This document shows positions 18,436 through 28,000 of a stretch of DNA of 51,704 nt, piece by piece; position 1 is the first letter of the stretch, and every line of letters begins with the position of its first letter. The notes under the pieces are model-generated. The model did not search any database. It saw nothing but the letters and a program-made list of their open reading frames with translations, and was not told the DNA's origin. A program made the position numbers and the translations under genes. The stretch covers positions 1-51,704 of the forward strand of contig NZ_JABVWW010000021.1 in NCBI RefSeq assembly GCF_013350005.1. Direction: 5' to 3'. The DNA is from Methylocystis silviterrae (GTDB lineage Bacteria; Pseudomonadota; Alphaproteobacteria; Rhizobiales; Beijerinckiaceae).

Positions 18436-19754
18436 CAGATGCCCAACACCGCTCTTGCCGCAGGGAGATCGAACCACTTGCCCGTCGGGTCTGGACGAAT
18501 GACATCGCCTGCGCGCCCGCTCCGGACGACGTTGTCGGGGACTCCCAGGTCGGTTGCGCCGACCGCGACAACAATGTCGGACTGCATCGCAGCAGGCGGC
18601 TCGACGAACTTTCCGCGTAGCGTCCCGAGGACGGATTGCGCCCCGTTTATGACGCGAATGGTCCGGCTGTTGAGCTCGTAACCGTCGGCGCGTTGAACTG
18701 CTCCCGCCTGACGGAGCAGCAAGTGGAAGAAGCCCAAGGCCTCCGGATTCGCCGGGCGTAGCAGCTTGGCCGGCTCCGCCGCCGAGACACCCTCGGCATC
18801 CCGCCTCAGACCATAAAGGGCCTCGCTGTCGAAGTTTCCGACGTCTAGCCAAGCCGGGTCGCATTGAACTCCGGTGGCGTGCTCGAAGGCAGCCCGCCCG
18901 GCGTCCAGGACCTGACGAAGGTAGTTCGATGAGAACGCGCGACGAAGCTCGTCGAGCGCCACGGCCCCAGACTCTTGGACATGCTCGAACGTCACGTTCT
19001 GAGCGTGCGCTATCTCCCAGAGCTGCGGAGCCTTCTGCTCGAGCGCATTCGGCGGCGAAAGATCGACCACCGTTACAGACAGCGGCTGCACGTCAATCAG
19101 CGCTTCGCCGATCACAGCGTTGAGGTATTCCCAGTCCGACCAGAAGCCGACGACGAGCAGGTCCTTTTGCCGAAGGTTGGCGGCCATCCATACTTTGCTT
19201 CGAGCGATGCGAGCCGATATTATCGGATCGTCGATCTGCGAAGGTGCCCAGACTGTGGACGGCCGGTCGCGATGGGAGCAGCCGTGGAATTTCAGCAGGG
19301 GCGCCTGACGGACTGCATCGGCGGTAGCCTCGTCGCCGTCGAGTGAACCGCGGAAGTCCGCGCCGTAGTCCCATGCCCGCCGCTCAATAAGCGTGTCGTA
19401 GTTGCTCGATATGCCGGCAACGGCGGCGCGAATGATGAGAAAATCGGCTATTGCGGCATGCCCGGTGTTCGAAGGCCGCACGAAGGCGGGCCAGGGCACC
19501 AGATGTTCGATGAAGACCGATTGCAGGGCATTGAGGCCCGCGAAGTGCTCGGCGAGAGCCTCAAGATTCTCCCGTAGAGCAAGCTCGCAGTTCGGGTCTG
19601 ATTCAAGACGATATTTGTCGAAGCAGCGCTCGGCGACAGTTCGGGCAGACGGCAGGCTGCTGGGCGGCGCCATCGACAGCCCGGCGCCGCAGACCACCAA
19701 AAGGCGGCCGGCGTTCATTGAGGCCAGAAGTCGAGTGATTGTCTCGGGCGTCAA
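18435..19754 (-). CDS. SIR2-family protein (predicted NAD-consuming effector)
   Basis: A 439-residue protein whose N-terminal 250 residues form a SIR2 Rossmann domain. The NAD-binding GAGLS is at residues 23-27, the Asn/Asp motif SSNYDT at 116-121, and the catalytic His in KFHG at 155-158. The C-terminal part (about 260-439) is not a known domain to me. SIR2 effectors in phage-defence systems deplete NAD+ and stop growth of infected cells. The zinc-binding cysteines of deacylase sirtuins are not evident, which fits an NADase. The gene overlaps the upstream regulator by 4 bp and the next gene by one base. Confidence 0.85.
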   Translation of the reverse strand: MTPETITRLLASMNAGRLLVVCGAGLSMAPPSSLPSARTVAERCFDKYRLESDPNCELALRENLEALAEHFAGLNALQSVFIEHLVPWPAFVRPSNTGHAAIADFLIIRAAVAGISSNYDTLIERRAWDYGADFRGSLDGDEATADAVRQAPLLKFHGCSHRDRPSTVWAPSQIDDPIISARIARSKVWMAANLRQKDLLVVGFWSDWEYLNAVIGEALIDVQPLSVTVVDLSPPNALEQKAPQLWEIAHAQNVTFEHVQESGAVALDELRRAFSSNYLRQVLDAGRAAFEHATGVQCDPAWLDVGNFDSEALYGLRRDAEGVSAAEPAKLLRPANPEALGFFHLLLRQAGAVQRADGYELNSRTIRVINGAQSVLGTLRGKFVEPPAAMQSDIVVAVGATDLGVPDNVVRSGRAGDVIRPDPTGKWFDLPAARAVLGI

Positions 19755-20122
19755 GCAAGCCTCCGCCGAGAACCAGCTCGCCTTGCTGCTGGCTTCGCTG
19801 CCGGCTGAGTTAGGACGCCGAGATGTTCGATCCGTACGGGCGGCCGGGCCGGCAGCTTCACCGTCAGTTCGAGTTTGCCACCGATCGCTTCGACATAGCT
19901 GCGTAGCGTCGAGAGATACATATCCGCCTGGTTTTCGATCTTGGAGACGGAGGGTTGTTTGATGTTCAGGGCGGTCGCGACATCTTCCTGGGCCTTGCCC
20001 GCGATCTGGCGCAGCCCGCGGAGTCCTTCGACCTCCTGCCGGAGTTCGTCATAGCGCGCTTCGATCTGCTCCTGCTGGTCGCGGGGCAGGGAAGCTATGA
20101 CCTGATCGATGCTCCTTCCCAC
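19751..20122 (-). CDS. HigA-like XRE antitoxin, now first intact gene of the defence cassette
   Basis: A 123-residue protein with a helix-turn-helix domain of the HigA type (residues about 42-85: GKAQEDVATALNIKQPSVS, then KIENQADMYLSTLRSYVEA). The N-terminal part is helical and a short basic tail ends it. The start codon is GTG at 20122 (AAGGGGACG upstream), overlapping the decayed toxin reading frame, as is usual for higBA pairs. Its stop overlaps the SIR2 start by 4 bp (ATGA). With no intact toxin left, its remaining role is probably to repress the upstream promoter at the 6-bp inverted repeat, controlling the whole cassette. Confidence 0.8.
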   Translation of the reverse strand: MGRSIDQVIASLPRDQQEQIEARYDELRQEVEGLRGLRQIAGKAQEDVATALNIKQPSVSKIENQADMYLSTLRSYVEAIGGKLELTVKLPARPPVRIEHLGVLTQPAAKPAARRAGSRRRLA

Positions 20123-20480
20123 AGGATCGTCCCCTTCTTTACGGATTTAAGGTTTTCCAGATGGTCGGAAAACCAGCTGCCCGCCTTGGCGATAAGCTGC
20201 TTGTAGAAGCGCCTCTGGCTACTGGCCGACTTGTCGCGACCTCGATCGTGCTCCTCTCAGGATCGCACGCGAAGGCTGCACGACATTCATCGTCTGCAGC
20301 AGAGAATGCATCTCCTTTCTCTTGGCCTGTTTCGAGCCTTTGAGCGTGTCGACGATGGGCGACCGAGCTGCAGACCGAATTCGGCGAACAGCTTCGCAAT
20401 GGCGAGTAGTTCGGTCTGACTCCGATGCTCCACAGCCAGAAACTCCGCCTCACGGGCGTCGTAAAGTCTGATATTTAATG
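20095..20480 (-). pseudogene. Degenerate HigB/RelE-type toxin gene with three frameshifts
   Basis: Read across frames, this stretch gives a recognisable toxin of the HigB/Gp49 (PF05973) type. Successive pieces are LNIRLYDAREAEFLAVEHR, LLAIAKLFAEFGLQLGR, then IVDTLKGSKQAKRKEM, then SAADDECRAAFACDPERS, then SSQRRFYKQLIAKAGSW. Frame changes fall near 20357-20361, 20306-20309 and 20233-20240, each fitting loss of one base, so the last piece returns to the first frame. No ATG, GTG or TTG precedes the first piece in frame. The toxin is therefore dead, or assembly errors are concentrated here; the latter is less likely because neighbouring genes are intact. The 104-residue open frame at 20139-20453 is only its middle frame. 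Confidence 0.8.
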
Positions 20481-20509
20481 TATATAGCTTCGGAGCTATG
20501 TCGGGTCAA
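20481..20509 (-). promoter_or_regulatory. Sigma-70-type promoter with embedded operator for the defence cassette
   Basis: Reading the minus strand, TTGACC (20509-20504) and TATATA (20486-20481) are spaced by exactly 17 bases. Between and overlapping them lies a perfect inverted repeat ATAGCT-N4-AGCTAT (20499-20484). A repressor bound there would block RNA polymerase. The HigA-like protein encoded downstream is the obvious candidate, as in autoregulated toxin-antitoxin operons. Confidence 0.7.
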
Positions 20510-20855
20510 GGCTGATGAGGACGGCATCAGTTGCCACCCTCGGGGACTCCTGGGAAACGCAAGGGAGATCGCCGATGCTCCTTAATTGGATTTCGCAACG
20601 AGCAATCACGCGGTCGAACGCTGGTTTGAAACTGTAGCTGTATCTTGCATGAATCGGCACATGCTGAGGTCGCACGGCTCACGACTCCAAGTGGTTCAAG
20701 CCAAACCTGCCATTCTGCATTCAGCCCGATCCTCGCTGGACAAGCCAAGCCGGCGAAATGCCCAATACCGGACGTTCCGAACTTCGGCTAAGCGTCATAT
20801 TGTTGCCTTCCTCAGGTAACGAAAAACGAGGAAATGGTCCCTCTGCGCTCTTTCC
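20510..20855. other. Intergenic stretch without a recognisable gene
   Basis: About 346 bp between the promoter of the defence cassette and the stop of the double-HTH regulator. Only short chance frames are present. I see no tRNA, no convincing terminator and no transposon end. Confidence 0.5.
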
Positions 20856-21500
20856 TCACGCTTCTCGTTGAGATGGAAGCCGCGCAGCTCGCGAAGTTTT
20901 CGGGGTCGCCGCGCGTTTGGCGCCTCTCGCCGCTTTGCGTGGCGACTCGACGCCGAGCAATTCCCACAAGCTGATGTCCAATCGTTCCGCGAGTTCCACG
21001 AGCACGAGCAGGGACGGGTTCGATACGCCATCGGTGATGAGATAGAGCTGCGGCAGGGATACGTTCAGAAATTTTGCAAATTCCTGTTTGGTCAGGCCGC
21101 TATTGCGGAAGCGCTCGTTTACGACGGCGCCCATCGTCTCGACCATTTTCGCCCCGGAGGGATTCTTACGATCGCGAACCGGCTTGGCTTCGAGCAACTC
21201 GTAGAGCGGGACGCGAAGCTTTTTCGAAATTTCCGCCAACATTGTGATGGACGGGTTCCCGAGCCGGCGACGCACATAGCGAAATTGCGACCCTGACATG
21301 CCGACGAATTCGGCGAATTCCGGCTTCGACAAGCCGCTCTTCGCCTGTTCGGCGATTAGGCGGTTCGAGAGGTTTGCGAGATAGGGCGACTCGAGCCGAT
21401 CAGCGATCGTGACGACCATGAGCCGGCGTCGTCGATCCGCCTGAGCCGTTCCCCCCGCTTTACCCGCCTTACGCGACCACTTTGGCTCGCCGCCGATCAT
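20856..21500 (-). CDS. XRE-like regulator with two tandem helix-turn-helix domains
   Basis: A 214-residue protein with the same helical unit twice. The first runs from about residue 46 to 103 (EQAKSGLSKPEFAEFVGMSG, then PLYELLEA). The second runs from about 124 to 184 (RFRNSGLTKQEFAKFLNVS, then SLWELLGVE). The tail is basic and Ala/Arg-rich. Both units look like XRE/Cro folds, suggesting a protein that binds two half-sites by itself. The start could also be the ATG at 21419, which begins directly before the first domain; the ATG at 21500 gives a basic extension. It diverges from the plasmid maintenance block beginning at 21800 and may regulate it. Confidence 0.75.
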   Translation of the reverse strand: MIGGEPKWSRKAGKAGGTAQADRRRRLMVVTIADRLESPYLANLSNRLIAEQAKSGLSKPEFAEFVGMSGSQFRYVRRRLGNPSITMLAEISKKLRVPLYELLEAKPVRDRKNPSGAKMVETMGAVVNERFRNSGLTKQEFAKFLNVSLPQLYLITDGVSNPSLLVLVELAERLDISLWELLGVESPRKAARGAKRAATPKTSRAARLPSQREA

Positions 21501-21799
21501 TTTGCCCCGGAAAAATCACGACACCGCCCCAGCACTGTCATAGATTCTCGCGCGGCTGCCAAGGGCAATTCGGGAATTTTTGCCAGTTTATTAGACTTTG
21601 CCTGCTTGCGCTTTGCGGCGCGGCATCCGAAGCAAGGCTGTGGCTCGACAAGCGCGGAAGGCAGGACAGGATGCCGCCCCCGGTCGCGCGCCGGGCCTTT
21701 CACGCTGCTTTTGCGAAGAGCGAGAGCGGTGAGCGCGCTTCACGACGGGACAGAAAGCGAGAGAAAGGCTCCCGCGCGCTCGTCGCGGAGATTTCGCTC
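21501..21799. other. Divergent intergenic region upstream of the maintenance block
   Basis: About 299 bp between two divergent genes. It includes an AT-richer patch near 21565-21600 and a GC hairpin (CCCGG-N7-CCGGG) around 21690. No gene is evident, and promoters for both sides must lie here. The plus-strand reading frame extends through it without a convincing earlier start. Confidence 0.4.
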
Positions 21800-22177
21800 A
21801 TGACCGACAATTACGGTGAGACGATCGCCAAGGCCCTCGCCACCCAAGGCGGGCATCTCTTTATCGGGAGGGGCGGGTTTTCATTGCATTACGAGACCGG
21901 ATGGCTGAGCGGTGGTTATGACTGCGAGCCAGTCAAAGCCGCGCTGATCGCGGCGGGCTTGCCCGTGATCGATAGCCGCACGGTCGATGTCGGCAAAGTC
22001 GCGGACCTCGCGCTTCGCGGTCCGATGATCGCGGTCGGTAAGCCGCCAGATCCGCCGCCCTGGCGCGCGCTGTCCTATGCGCCACTTGCCGAGGGTGCCG
22101 AGGCTTACGCGCGCGCCGGCGCCGATGTGCTGAACATGCCCGGGTGCGGCGGCGAGGACTCGGCAGCCCGAGAGTGA
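21800..22177 (+). CDS. Plasmid protein of unknown function
   Basis: A 125-residue protein starting MTDNYGETIAKALATQGGHL. It has a glycine-rich front (FIGRGGFSLHYETGWLSGGY) and an Ala-rich centre with VDVGKVADLALRG. The ATG at 21800 has GCGGAG about 10 bases upstream, and longer in-frame starts lack a ribosome site. It precedes the ParB-like gene by 76 bp and may be its operon leader. No family recognised and no membrane segment or catalytic motif visible. Confidence 0.6.
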   Translation: MTDNYGETIAKALATQGGHLFIGRGGFSLHYETGWLSGGYDCEPVKAALIAAGLPVIDSRTVDVGKVADLALRGPMIAVGKPPDPPPWRALSYAPLAEGAEAYARAGADVLNMPGCGGEDSAARE

Positions 22178-22253
22178 GAGGGCCCTTTGGGCTTTTCGAC
22201 GGAGAAGAGGGTGAGAGAGAGGTTCTCGCCCATCCGTCGCGGAGTTCAGGGAT

Positions 22254-24317
22254 ATGGCGAAGATTGTTTTGACGGCGGCGCGGGATATCGCGCTCGACAA
22301 GCTTGTGGCGTCCGACGCGAATGTGCGGCGGATCACGGCGGGGGTGAGCGTCGAGGATCTGGCCGAGGATATTTCGCGGCGGGGACTGTTGCAGTCCTTG
22401 AGCGTGCGGCCTGTCGTGGACGACCAGGGCGCGGAAACGGGTCAATTCGCGGTCAGCGCGGGCGGGCGACGTCTCGTGGCGCTTAAACTGCTCGTCAAGC
22501 AGAAGCGCCTCGCGAAGAACGCAGCCGTACCCTGCATCATGAAAACCGACGGCATCGAAGAAGAAGATTCGCTCGCCGAGAACACGATGCGCGAGGCGTT
22601 GCATCCGCTCGACCAGTTTCGGGCGTTCAAGAATCTCCAGGATCAGGGCGTCACGATTGACGAGATCGCCGCGCGGTTTTTCGTCGGCGCGCCGGTGGTG
22701 CGGCAAAGACTGAAACTCGCGGCGGCGAGCGAGAAGCTGCTTGATCTCTACGTCGCCGAAGAATTGAGTCTTGAGCAGCTCATGGCCTTTTGCGTCACCG
22801 ACGACCATGCGCGGCAGGAGGAAGTGTGGGAGACTCTCAAACGGTCCTACAATAAGGAGCCTTATACGATCCGGCGCATGCTGACCGAGGGCGCTGTGAA
22901 GGCAGGCGACAAGCGCGCCGTCTTCGTCGGCGTTGCGGGGTATGAAGCGGCGGGCGGGGTCATCCTTCGTGATCTCTTTCAGCAGGATCATGGTGGCTGG
23001 CTGCAGGATATGGCGCTGCTTGATCGTCTTGCGCGGGAAAAACTCGCGGAAGCGGCCGACGCGCTTCGCGCCGAAGGCTGGAAATGGTCGGAGATCGCGA
23101 TCGATTTTCCCTATGGCCATACGAATGGGCTGCGGCGGCTGCCGGCGAGCTACGCGCCGGTCTCGGAGGAACAGCAGGCGCGTTACGACGTTGCGCTCGC
23201 CGAATATGACGCGTTGTCGGACGAACATGAGGGCGCGGAAGATCTTCCAGAAGAGGTCGACCGTCGGCTCGCGGAACTCGAAAAGGAGATGGCGGCGGTT
23301 GACGAGCGACCGGCAATCTACGATCCGACCGAAATCTCGCGCGCCGGAATATTTGTCTGCATCGACCATGATGGCGCTCAGAAGGTCGAGCGCGGCTTTG
23401 TCCGGCCCGAGGATGAGGAGCCCCCAGGCGCGCCGGCCGCCGGCGAGCCCACGGGATCGGTGGCCGCTCCAAAACGCGCTGGCGACGGTGCGGTCGGCAG
23501 TCCCGATGGAGACGCGGCCGACCAGGACGAGACGGAAGTCTCGTCAAAACTATCGGACCGATTGATGAGCGATCTCACCGCCCACCGAACGCTCGCGCTG
23601 CGCGTTGCGCTCGCCAATGATCCGGAGGCGGCATTTCTTGCCGCGACCCACGCGCTGGCGTTGAAGAGTTTTTACTCTTCCGGCCGCTTCGACGGCTGCA
23701 TCGAGGTCGACGCCAAATCCGCACCGCTCGGCGGCTATGCTTCCGGCCTCGCCGATAGCGCTACGGCGCGGGCGAATGATGAAGCGCAGGGCCATTGGCA
23801 GTTGCGACTGCCGAAGAAATCGGACGATCTTTGGGACTGGCTGGTGAAAGCGGATCGCGAATCGACAGCCGGGCTTTTCGCGTTCTGCGTCGGCCAGAGC
23901 GTCAACGCGCTGCAGCTTTCGCACGAACGCCGCTCAAAGGCGCTGGATCATGCCGATCGAATGGCCGAACATGTCGGGCTCGATATGAGCGCGCATTGGA
24001 CGCCGACTGTTGAGAGCTATTTCGGCAAGGTGACCAAGGCGCGGATTCTGGCGGCGGTGCGCGAGGCCAAGGGCGAAGCGACCGCGCAGATGATCGATCA
24101 TCTGAAAAAATCCGACATGGCGGTCGAGGCCCAGCGTCTGCTCCAGGGAACAGGCTGGTTGCCCGAGCCGCTTCGCGGCTCGACAACGGATGATGCTGAC
24201 GCGGCAATCCTCCAAAAGCAAGAAAGCGACGCCTTGCCGGATTTCCTGGGCGATGACGACGACGCGGCTTTGCTCGACGCCGAGGAAGGGGAGCCGCACG
24301 CCACGGCCGCGGAATGA
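22254..24317 (+). CDS. Long ParB/Spo0J-family DNA-binding protein
   Basis: A 687-residue protein whose first 200 residues are a ParB fold. The ParB N-domain is present, with VSAGGRRLVALKLL standing in for the GERR box. An arginine and acidic patch SLAENTMREALHP follows, then an HTH segment (TIDEIAARFFVGAPVVRQRL). ParB proteins bind centromere-like sites and hydrolyse CTP. The remaining 450 residues, with an acidic middle and a helical end, are far beyond the normal 300-residue length. No ParA partner is adjacent, and the true partition pair of this replicon is repA-repB at 43.1 kb. It is therefore more likely a nucleoid or regulatory factor of the mobile block it heads. Confidence 0.85.
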   Translation: MAKIVLTAARDIALDKLVASDANVRRITAGVSVEDLAEDISRRGLLQSLSVRPVVDDQGAETGQFAVSAGGRRLVALKLLVKQKRLAKNAAVPCIMKTDGIEEEDSLAENTMREALHPLDQFRAFKNLQDQGVTIDEIAARFFVGAPVVRQRLKLAAASEKLLDLYVAEELSLEQLMAFCVTDDHARQEEVWETLKRSYNKEPYTIRRMLTEGAVKAGDKRAVFVGVAGYEAAGGVILRDLFQQDHGGWLQDMALLDRLAREKLAEAADALRAEGWKWSEIAIDFPYGHTNGLRRLPASYAPVSEEQQARYDVALAEYDALSDEHEGAEDLPEEVDRRLAELEKEMAAVDERPAIYDPTEISRAGIFVCIDHDGAQKVERGFVRPEDEEPPGAPAAGEPTGSVAAPKRAGDGAVGSPDGDAADQDETEVSSKLSDRLMSDLTAHRTLALRVALANDPEAAFLAATHALALKSFYSSGRFDGCIEVDAKSAPLGGYASGLADSATARANDEAQGHWQLRLPKKSDDLWDWLVKADRESTAGLFAFCVGQSVNALQLSHERRSKALDHADRMAEHVGLDMSAHWTPTVESYFGKVTKARILAAVREAKGEATAQMIDHLKKSDMAVEAQRLLQGTGWLPEPLRGSTTDDADAAILQKQESDALPDFLGDDDDAALLDAEEGEPHATAAE

Positions 24318-24324
24318 TGTTCCG

Positions 24325-24350
24325 GGCGGGATGGCGCGCGCCGTCCCGCC
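24325..24350 (+). terminator. GC-rich hairpin after the ParB-like gene
   Basis: Seven bases past the stop codon lies GGCGGGA, then an inner GGCGCGCGCC palindrome, then TCCCGCC. Together they form a nearly continuous stem, followed by TTCCTCC. It resembles an intrinsic terminator, but the T-run is weak, so partial read-through is likely. Confidence 0.45.
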
Positions 24351-24496
24351 TTCCTCCGCGCCTGGCGCTTCGACGCTGACGTTTCGTCGCGTCCGCTCAA
24401 GACGCGCGCTCGTCGCCCCATCAATCTCCGTTTCCCGACACCGTCGCGCGCGGCGACACGCGCGCGCATCCTCCCTCGATTTTGAAAGGCGCCGCC

Positions 24497-24904
24497 ATGG
24501 GCTGGCTCTATATGCAATCACTCGGCGGTCATGCAGGACCGCGTGACTATCTCGACGCGCAGTTTACCTTCGAGAATGCGGAAGGCCGATCGAAGGTCCT
24601 GCGCTCCATCCTTCTTGGCGACACCTATTACGCCGCCATCGAGCAGCACAGCGGCGGGGCGCGCGCGGTCTTCGCGCTCGTCTGCCTCACCTACTACAAT
24701 CCGCGTGATCCGGAAGGATTCATCTTCGGCTACAAAGATATGACCGAAGCTATGGGGCCCTGCGCGAGCGACTGCCCCGAGGACATTCTGGATCTGTTGA
24801 CGCCGACGGATCGGCCTTACGCAATCGCCTGGCGCGCCCGCTGTCGCGAGAACGCCGTTGCGCGGCGCAGTAAGTCATCACAAAAATCGGCGTCGTCGTT
24901 CTGA
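24497..24904 (+). CDS. DUF6927 family protein
   Basis: A 135-residue protein starting MGWLYMQSLGGHAGPRDYLD. This N-terminus is characteristic of the DUF6927 family found next to Strawberry-notch genes on alphaproteobacterial mobile elements. It has an aromatic, strand-rich core (DTYYAAIEQHSG, LVCLTYYNPRDPEGFIFGY) and a basic C-terminal tail. GAAAGG lies 8 bases upstream of the ATG at 24497. Function unknown. It is consistently sandwiched between a ParB-like gene and a Sno helicase here, which suggests it belongs to the same module. Confidence 0.75.
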   Translation: MGWLYMQSLGGHAGPRDYLDAQFTFENAEGRSKVLRSILLGDTYYAAIEQHSGGARAVFALVCLTYYNPRDPEGFIFGYKDMTEAMGPCASDCPEDILDLLTPTDRPYAIAWRARCRENAVARRSKSSQKSASSF

Positions 24905-25047
24905 CGGATTGGCGGCGGCGGCGTCACGGCGCTGATCGTCGGCGCGACGGCGGGGGGAGAGAAGAGGAAAAGGGCTTGGCCGTGAGGGCGAGCCCGGGAG
25001 GAGCAAAGAGAGAGCGTCCCGGGCCGTCACAATCCCGGAGACAATCG

Positions 25048-28000
25048 ATGAGCCCGATCCTCGCCGTTGCTGAAACGCCCCGCGAACAATCCGAACTTTC
25101 CTTCGTTGCGACGGACAAGCCGCATGCGCTGATCATGGCGGCGCAAACGCTCGTCGCGCATCTTGCGAAGGGACGCGTCATCGACGCCCCAGCCGTGCGC
25201 GTGGCGATGGAAGCCGCTTTTGGCGCAAGCGACTCGCAAGGGGCCTGGAGCTGGAAGGACGCCTATGAGGCGGTCGAGGCGGCGCAAGTTTTGTTCCTGC
25301 GTCGCTATGGGCCGGCAATGGCTGCGCGCGCGGCGAATGATCCGGCGCGCCTTCTCGCCATGCTCAAGAAAGTCGGCGCGCTACTTCCGAGCGAAACGCG
25401 CCGCTCGGAAGAAAGCCAGGCGCTGCAGCAATTCTCGACGCCGCTGGAATTCGCCTATGTCGCGAGCCTTGCGGCAGGGATTAGAGCCGACGACGTCGTG
25501 CTTGAACCCTCCGCGGGTACGGGGATGCTGGCGATCCATGCCGAGCTCGCCGGCGCGAAACTCGTCCTCAATGAATGGGGCGAGACGCGCGCCGATCTTC
25601 TGAAAGGTCTATTTCCCCAAGCGCGGCTCAGCCGCGTCGACGGCGCGCAGCTTCACGATCGCCTCGCCGCCGATCTTGTTCCAACCGTCGTGCTGATGAA
25701 CCCGCCCTTCTCCGCCTCGCCCTTGATCGAGGGACGACATGCCGCCGCGACCTTCGAACATATTCGCGCGTCTCTCTCTCGCCTTCGCCCCGGCGGACGG
25801 CTTGTCGCCATCACGGGCGAAAGTTTCTCCCCGACCGCGAACAGCTGGCGCGGAAGTTTCGAGCGCCTGCAGGAACAGGGACGGCTCGTATTCACGGCGT
25901 CGCTCGCGCGCGGATTTTTCGCGCGGCACGGGACGAGCGTCGAAAGCCGGCTGACGGTCTTCGATAAAACGCCGGCTGAGAACCCGAATGAATTTGTCGC
26001 TGGACTTGGTCCGGTCGCCGACGTTTCAGAGTTGCTCGCGCTGGTGCAGCGCGATATCCCGCCGCGCGCGTCTCTTGCGCTCGCGCCGGGCAATGGCGAT
26101 GCTCCAATCCAGGGCGGCGTCGGTTCGACCGCGAAGCCGTTTGCGCTGATCGTCGCAACACGCCCCGCTGCGCCACATCCCGCATTTATCGATTCTGCAC
26201 AGCGCAACGCGGGTGCCATTCCGACCCCTGCTCCGCGCGTGTCTTCAGAGATCGTCGAAGTCGCCTACGCGCTTCGCGACTGGAAAGCGCCCCAGGGCGG
26301 CGCGCTCAGCGCCGGGCTCTATGAGCCCTATGCGGTGCAGTCAATCGCAATCGAGGGAGCGAAGCGGCATCCGACGACGCTCGTCCAATCCGCCGCCATG
26401 GCGTCGGTCGCGCCGCCAAAGCCAGGCTATCGACCGCACCTTCCCAAGAGTGTCGAGTCCGGGCTCCTGTCCGACGCGCAGCTCGAGAGCGTCATCTACG
26501 CCGGTGAAGCCCATCGCGGGCTTCTCGCTGGCTCCTTCCTCGTCAATGAAAGCTTCGAAGCGGTTTCCGCCGCGCCGGATGACGCGGAAAATGCGGTGCG
26601 CTTTCGCTGCGGCTATTACCTTGGGGATGGCACAGGCGCCGGTAAGGGGCGTCAGGTTGCTGGCGTCATTCTCGACAATTGGCTGAAAGGCCGCCGCAAG
26701 GCGCTCTGGATCTCCAAATCCGACAAGCTTCTCGAAGACGCGCACCGCGACTGGTCGGCGCTCGGGCAGGAGAAGCTGCAAATCGTCCCTCAGTCCCGCT
26801 TCAAGCAGGGCGCGCCGATCAAACTGTCGGAGGGCATTCTCTTCACGACCTATGCGACCTTGCGCTCGGATAAGCGGCAGGGCCGCGACGGCGCTGTGAA
26901 GGCTTCGCGCCTGTCGCAGATTATCGACTGGCTCGGAGCCGATTTCGAGGGCGTCATCGTTTTCGACGAGGCGCATGCGCTCGCCAACGCGGCTGGCGAC
27001 AAGGGCGAGCGCGGCGAGAAGACCGCCTCGCAGCAGGGCCGAGCCGGATTAAGATTGCAGAACGCCCTGCCGAACGCGCGCGTCCTCTATGTCTCGGCGA
27101 CCGGCGCGACGACCGTCGCCAATCTCGCTTATGCGACGCGCTTGGGGTTGTGGGGTTCGTCCGACATGCCCTTCGTGACGCGGCTCGATTTTGTCGCGGC
27201 GATGGAGGCGGGCGGCATTGCGGCGATGGAAGTGCTGGCGCGCGATCTCAAGGCCCTCGGCCTCTATGCGTCTCGCGCGCTCTCCTATGCCGGCGTTGAG
27301 GTCGAGATGCTGGAGCATCAGCTCTCGGCCGAACAAATCCGCATCTATAATTCCTATGCCGGCGCTTTTGAAATCATTCACAATAATCTCGCCGCGGCGC
27401 TGGAGGCGGCGAATATCACCGGCGAAGGCGGCCGGGCCTATAACCGCAACGCCAAGAGCGCCGCGCGCTCGGCTTTCGAATCGAACAAGCAGCGCTTCTT
27501 CAACCATCTGATCACGGCGATGAAGGTTCCGAGCCTCATCGCTGCAATCGAGCGTGATTTGGAGGCGGGTCGCGCCGCCGTCATCCAGATCGTCTCGACC
27601 AGCGAAGCCCTGATGGAGCGCCGCCTTGCGGAAATCCCCTCGTCGGAATGGGGCGATCTCTCCTGCGACATCACCCCACGCGAATATGTTCTCGACTATC
27701 TCGCACACTCCTTCCCGACGCAGCTCTTCGAGGTCTATTCCGACGAGAATGGCGATCTTCACTCGCGGCCCGTTGTCGATGAGAATGGCAATCCGGTTCG
27801 ATCGCGCGAGGCGATGGAGCGTCGGGATCGTCTGATCGAGCATCTCGCAGCGCTGCCGGCCGTGCAGGGCGCGCTCGATCAGATCGTGCAGCGCTTCGGG
27901 ACCGAGATAGTGGCCGAGGTCACCGGCCGCACGCGGCGGATCGTGCGCAAGACCAACGCCGATGGCTCCGACCGGCTTTGCGTCGAGAACCGGCCGGCTT

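Noticed and set aside
20139-20453. A 104-codon minus-strand frame that could be a separate gene
   Set aside because: Its middle matches the central part of a HigB-like toxin while the toxin's start and end lie in other frames, so it is one frame of a pseudogene.
21933-23369. A 478-codon minus-strand frame over the ParB-like gene
   Set aside because: Arg-rich shadow translation without domains; the plus-strand frame has clear ParB motifs.
22254-24317. The ParB-like gene as the main partition gene of the replicon
   Set aside because: No ParA neighbour and no parS palindrome nearby, while repA-repB with two parS sites is present at 43 kb.
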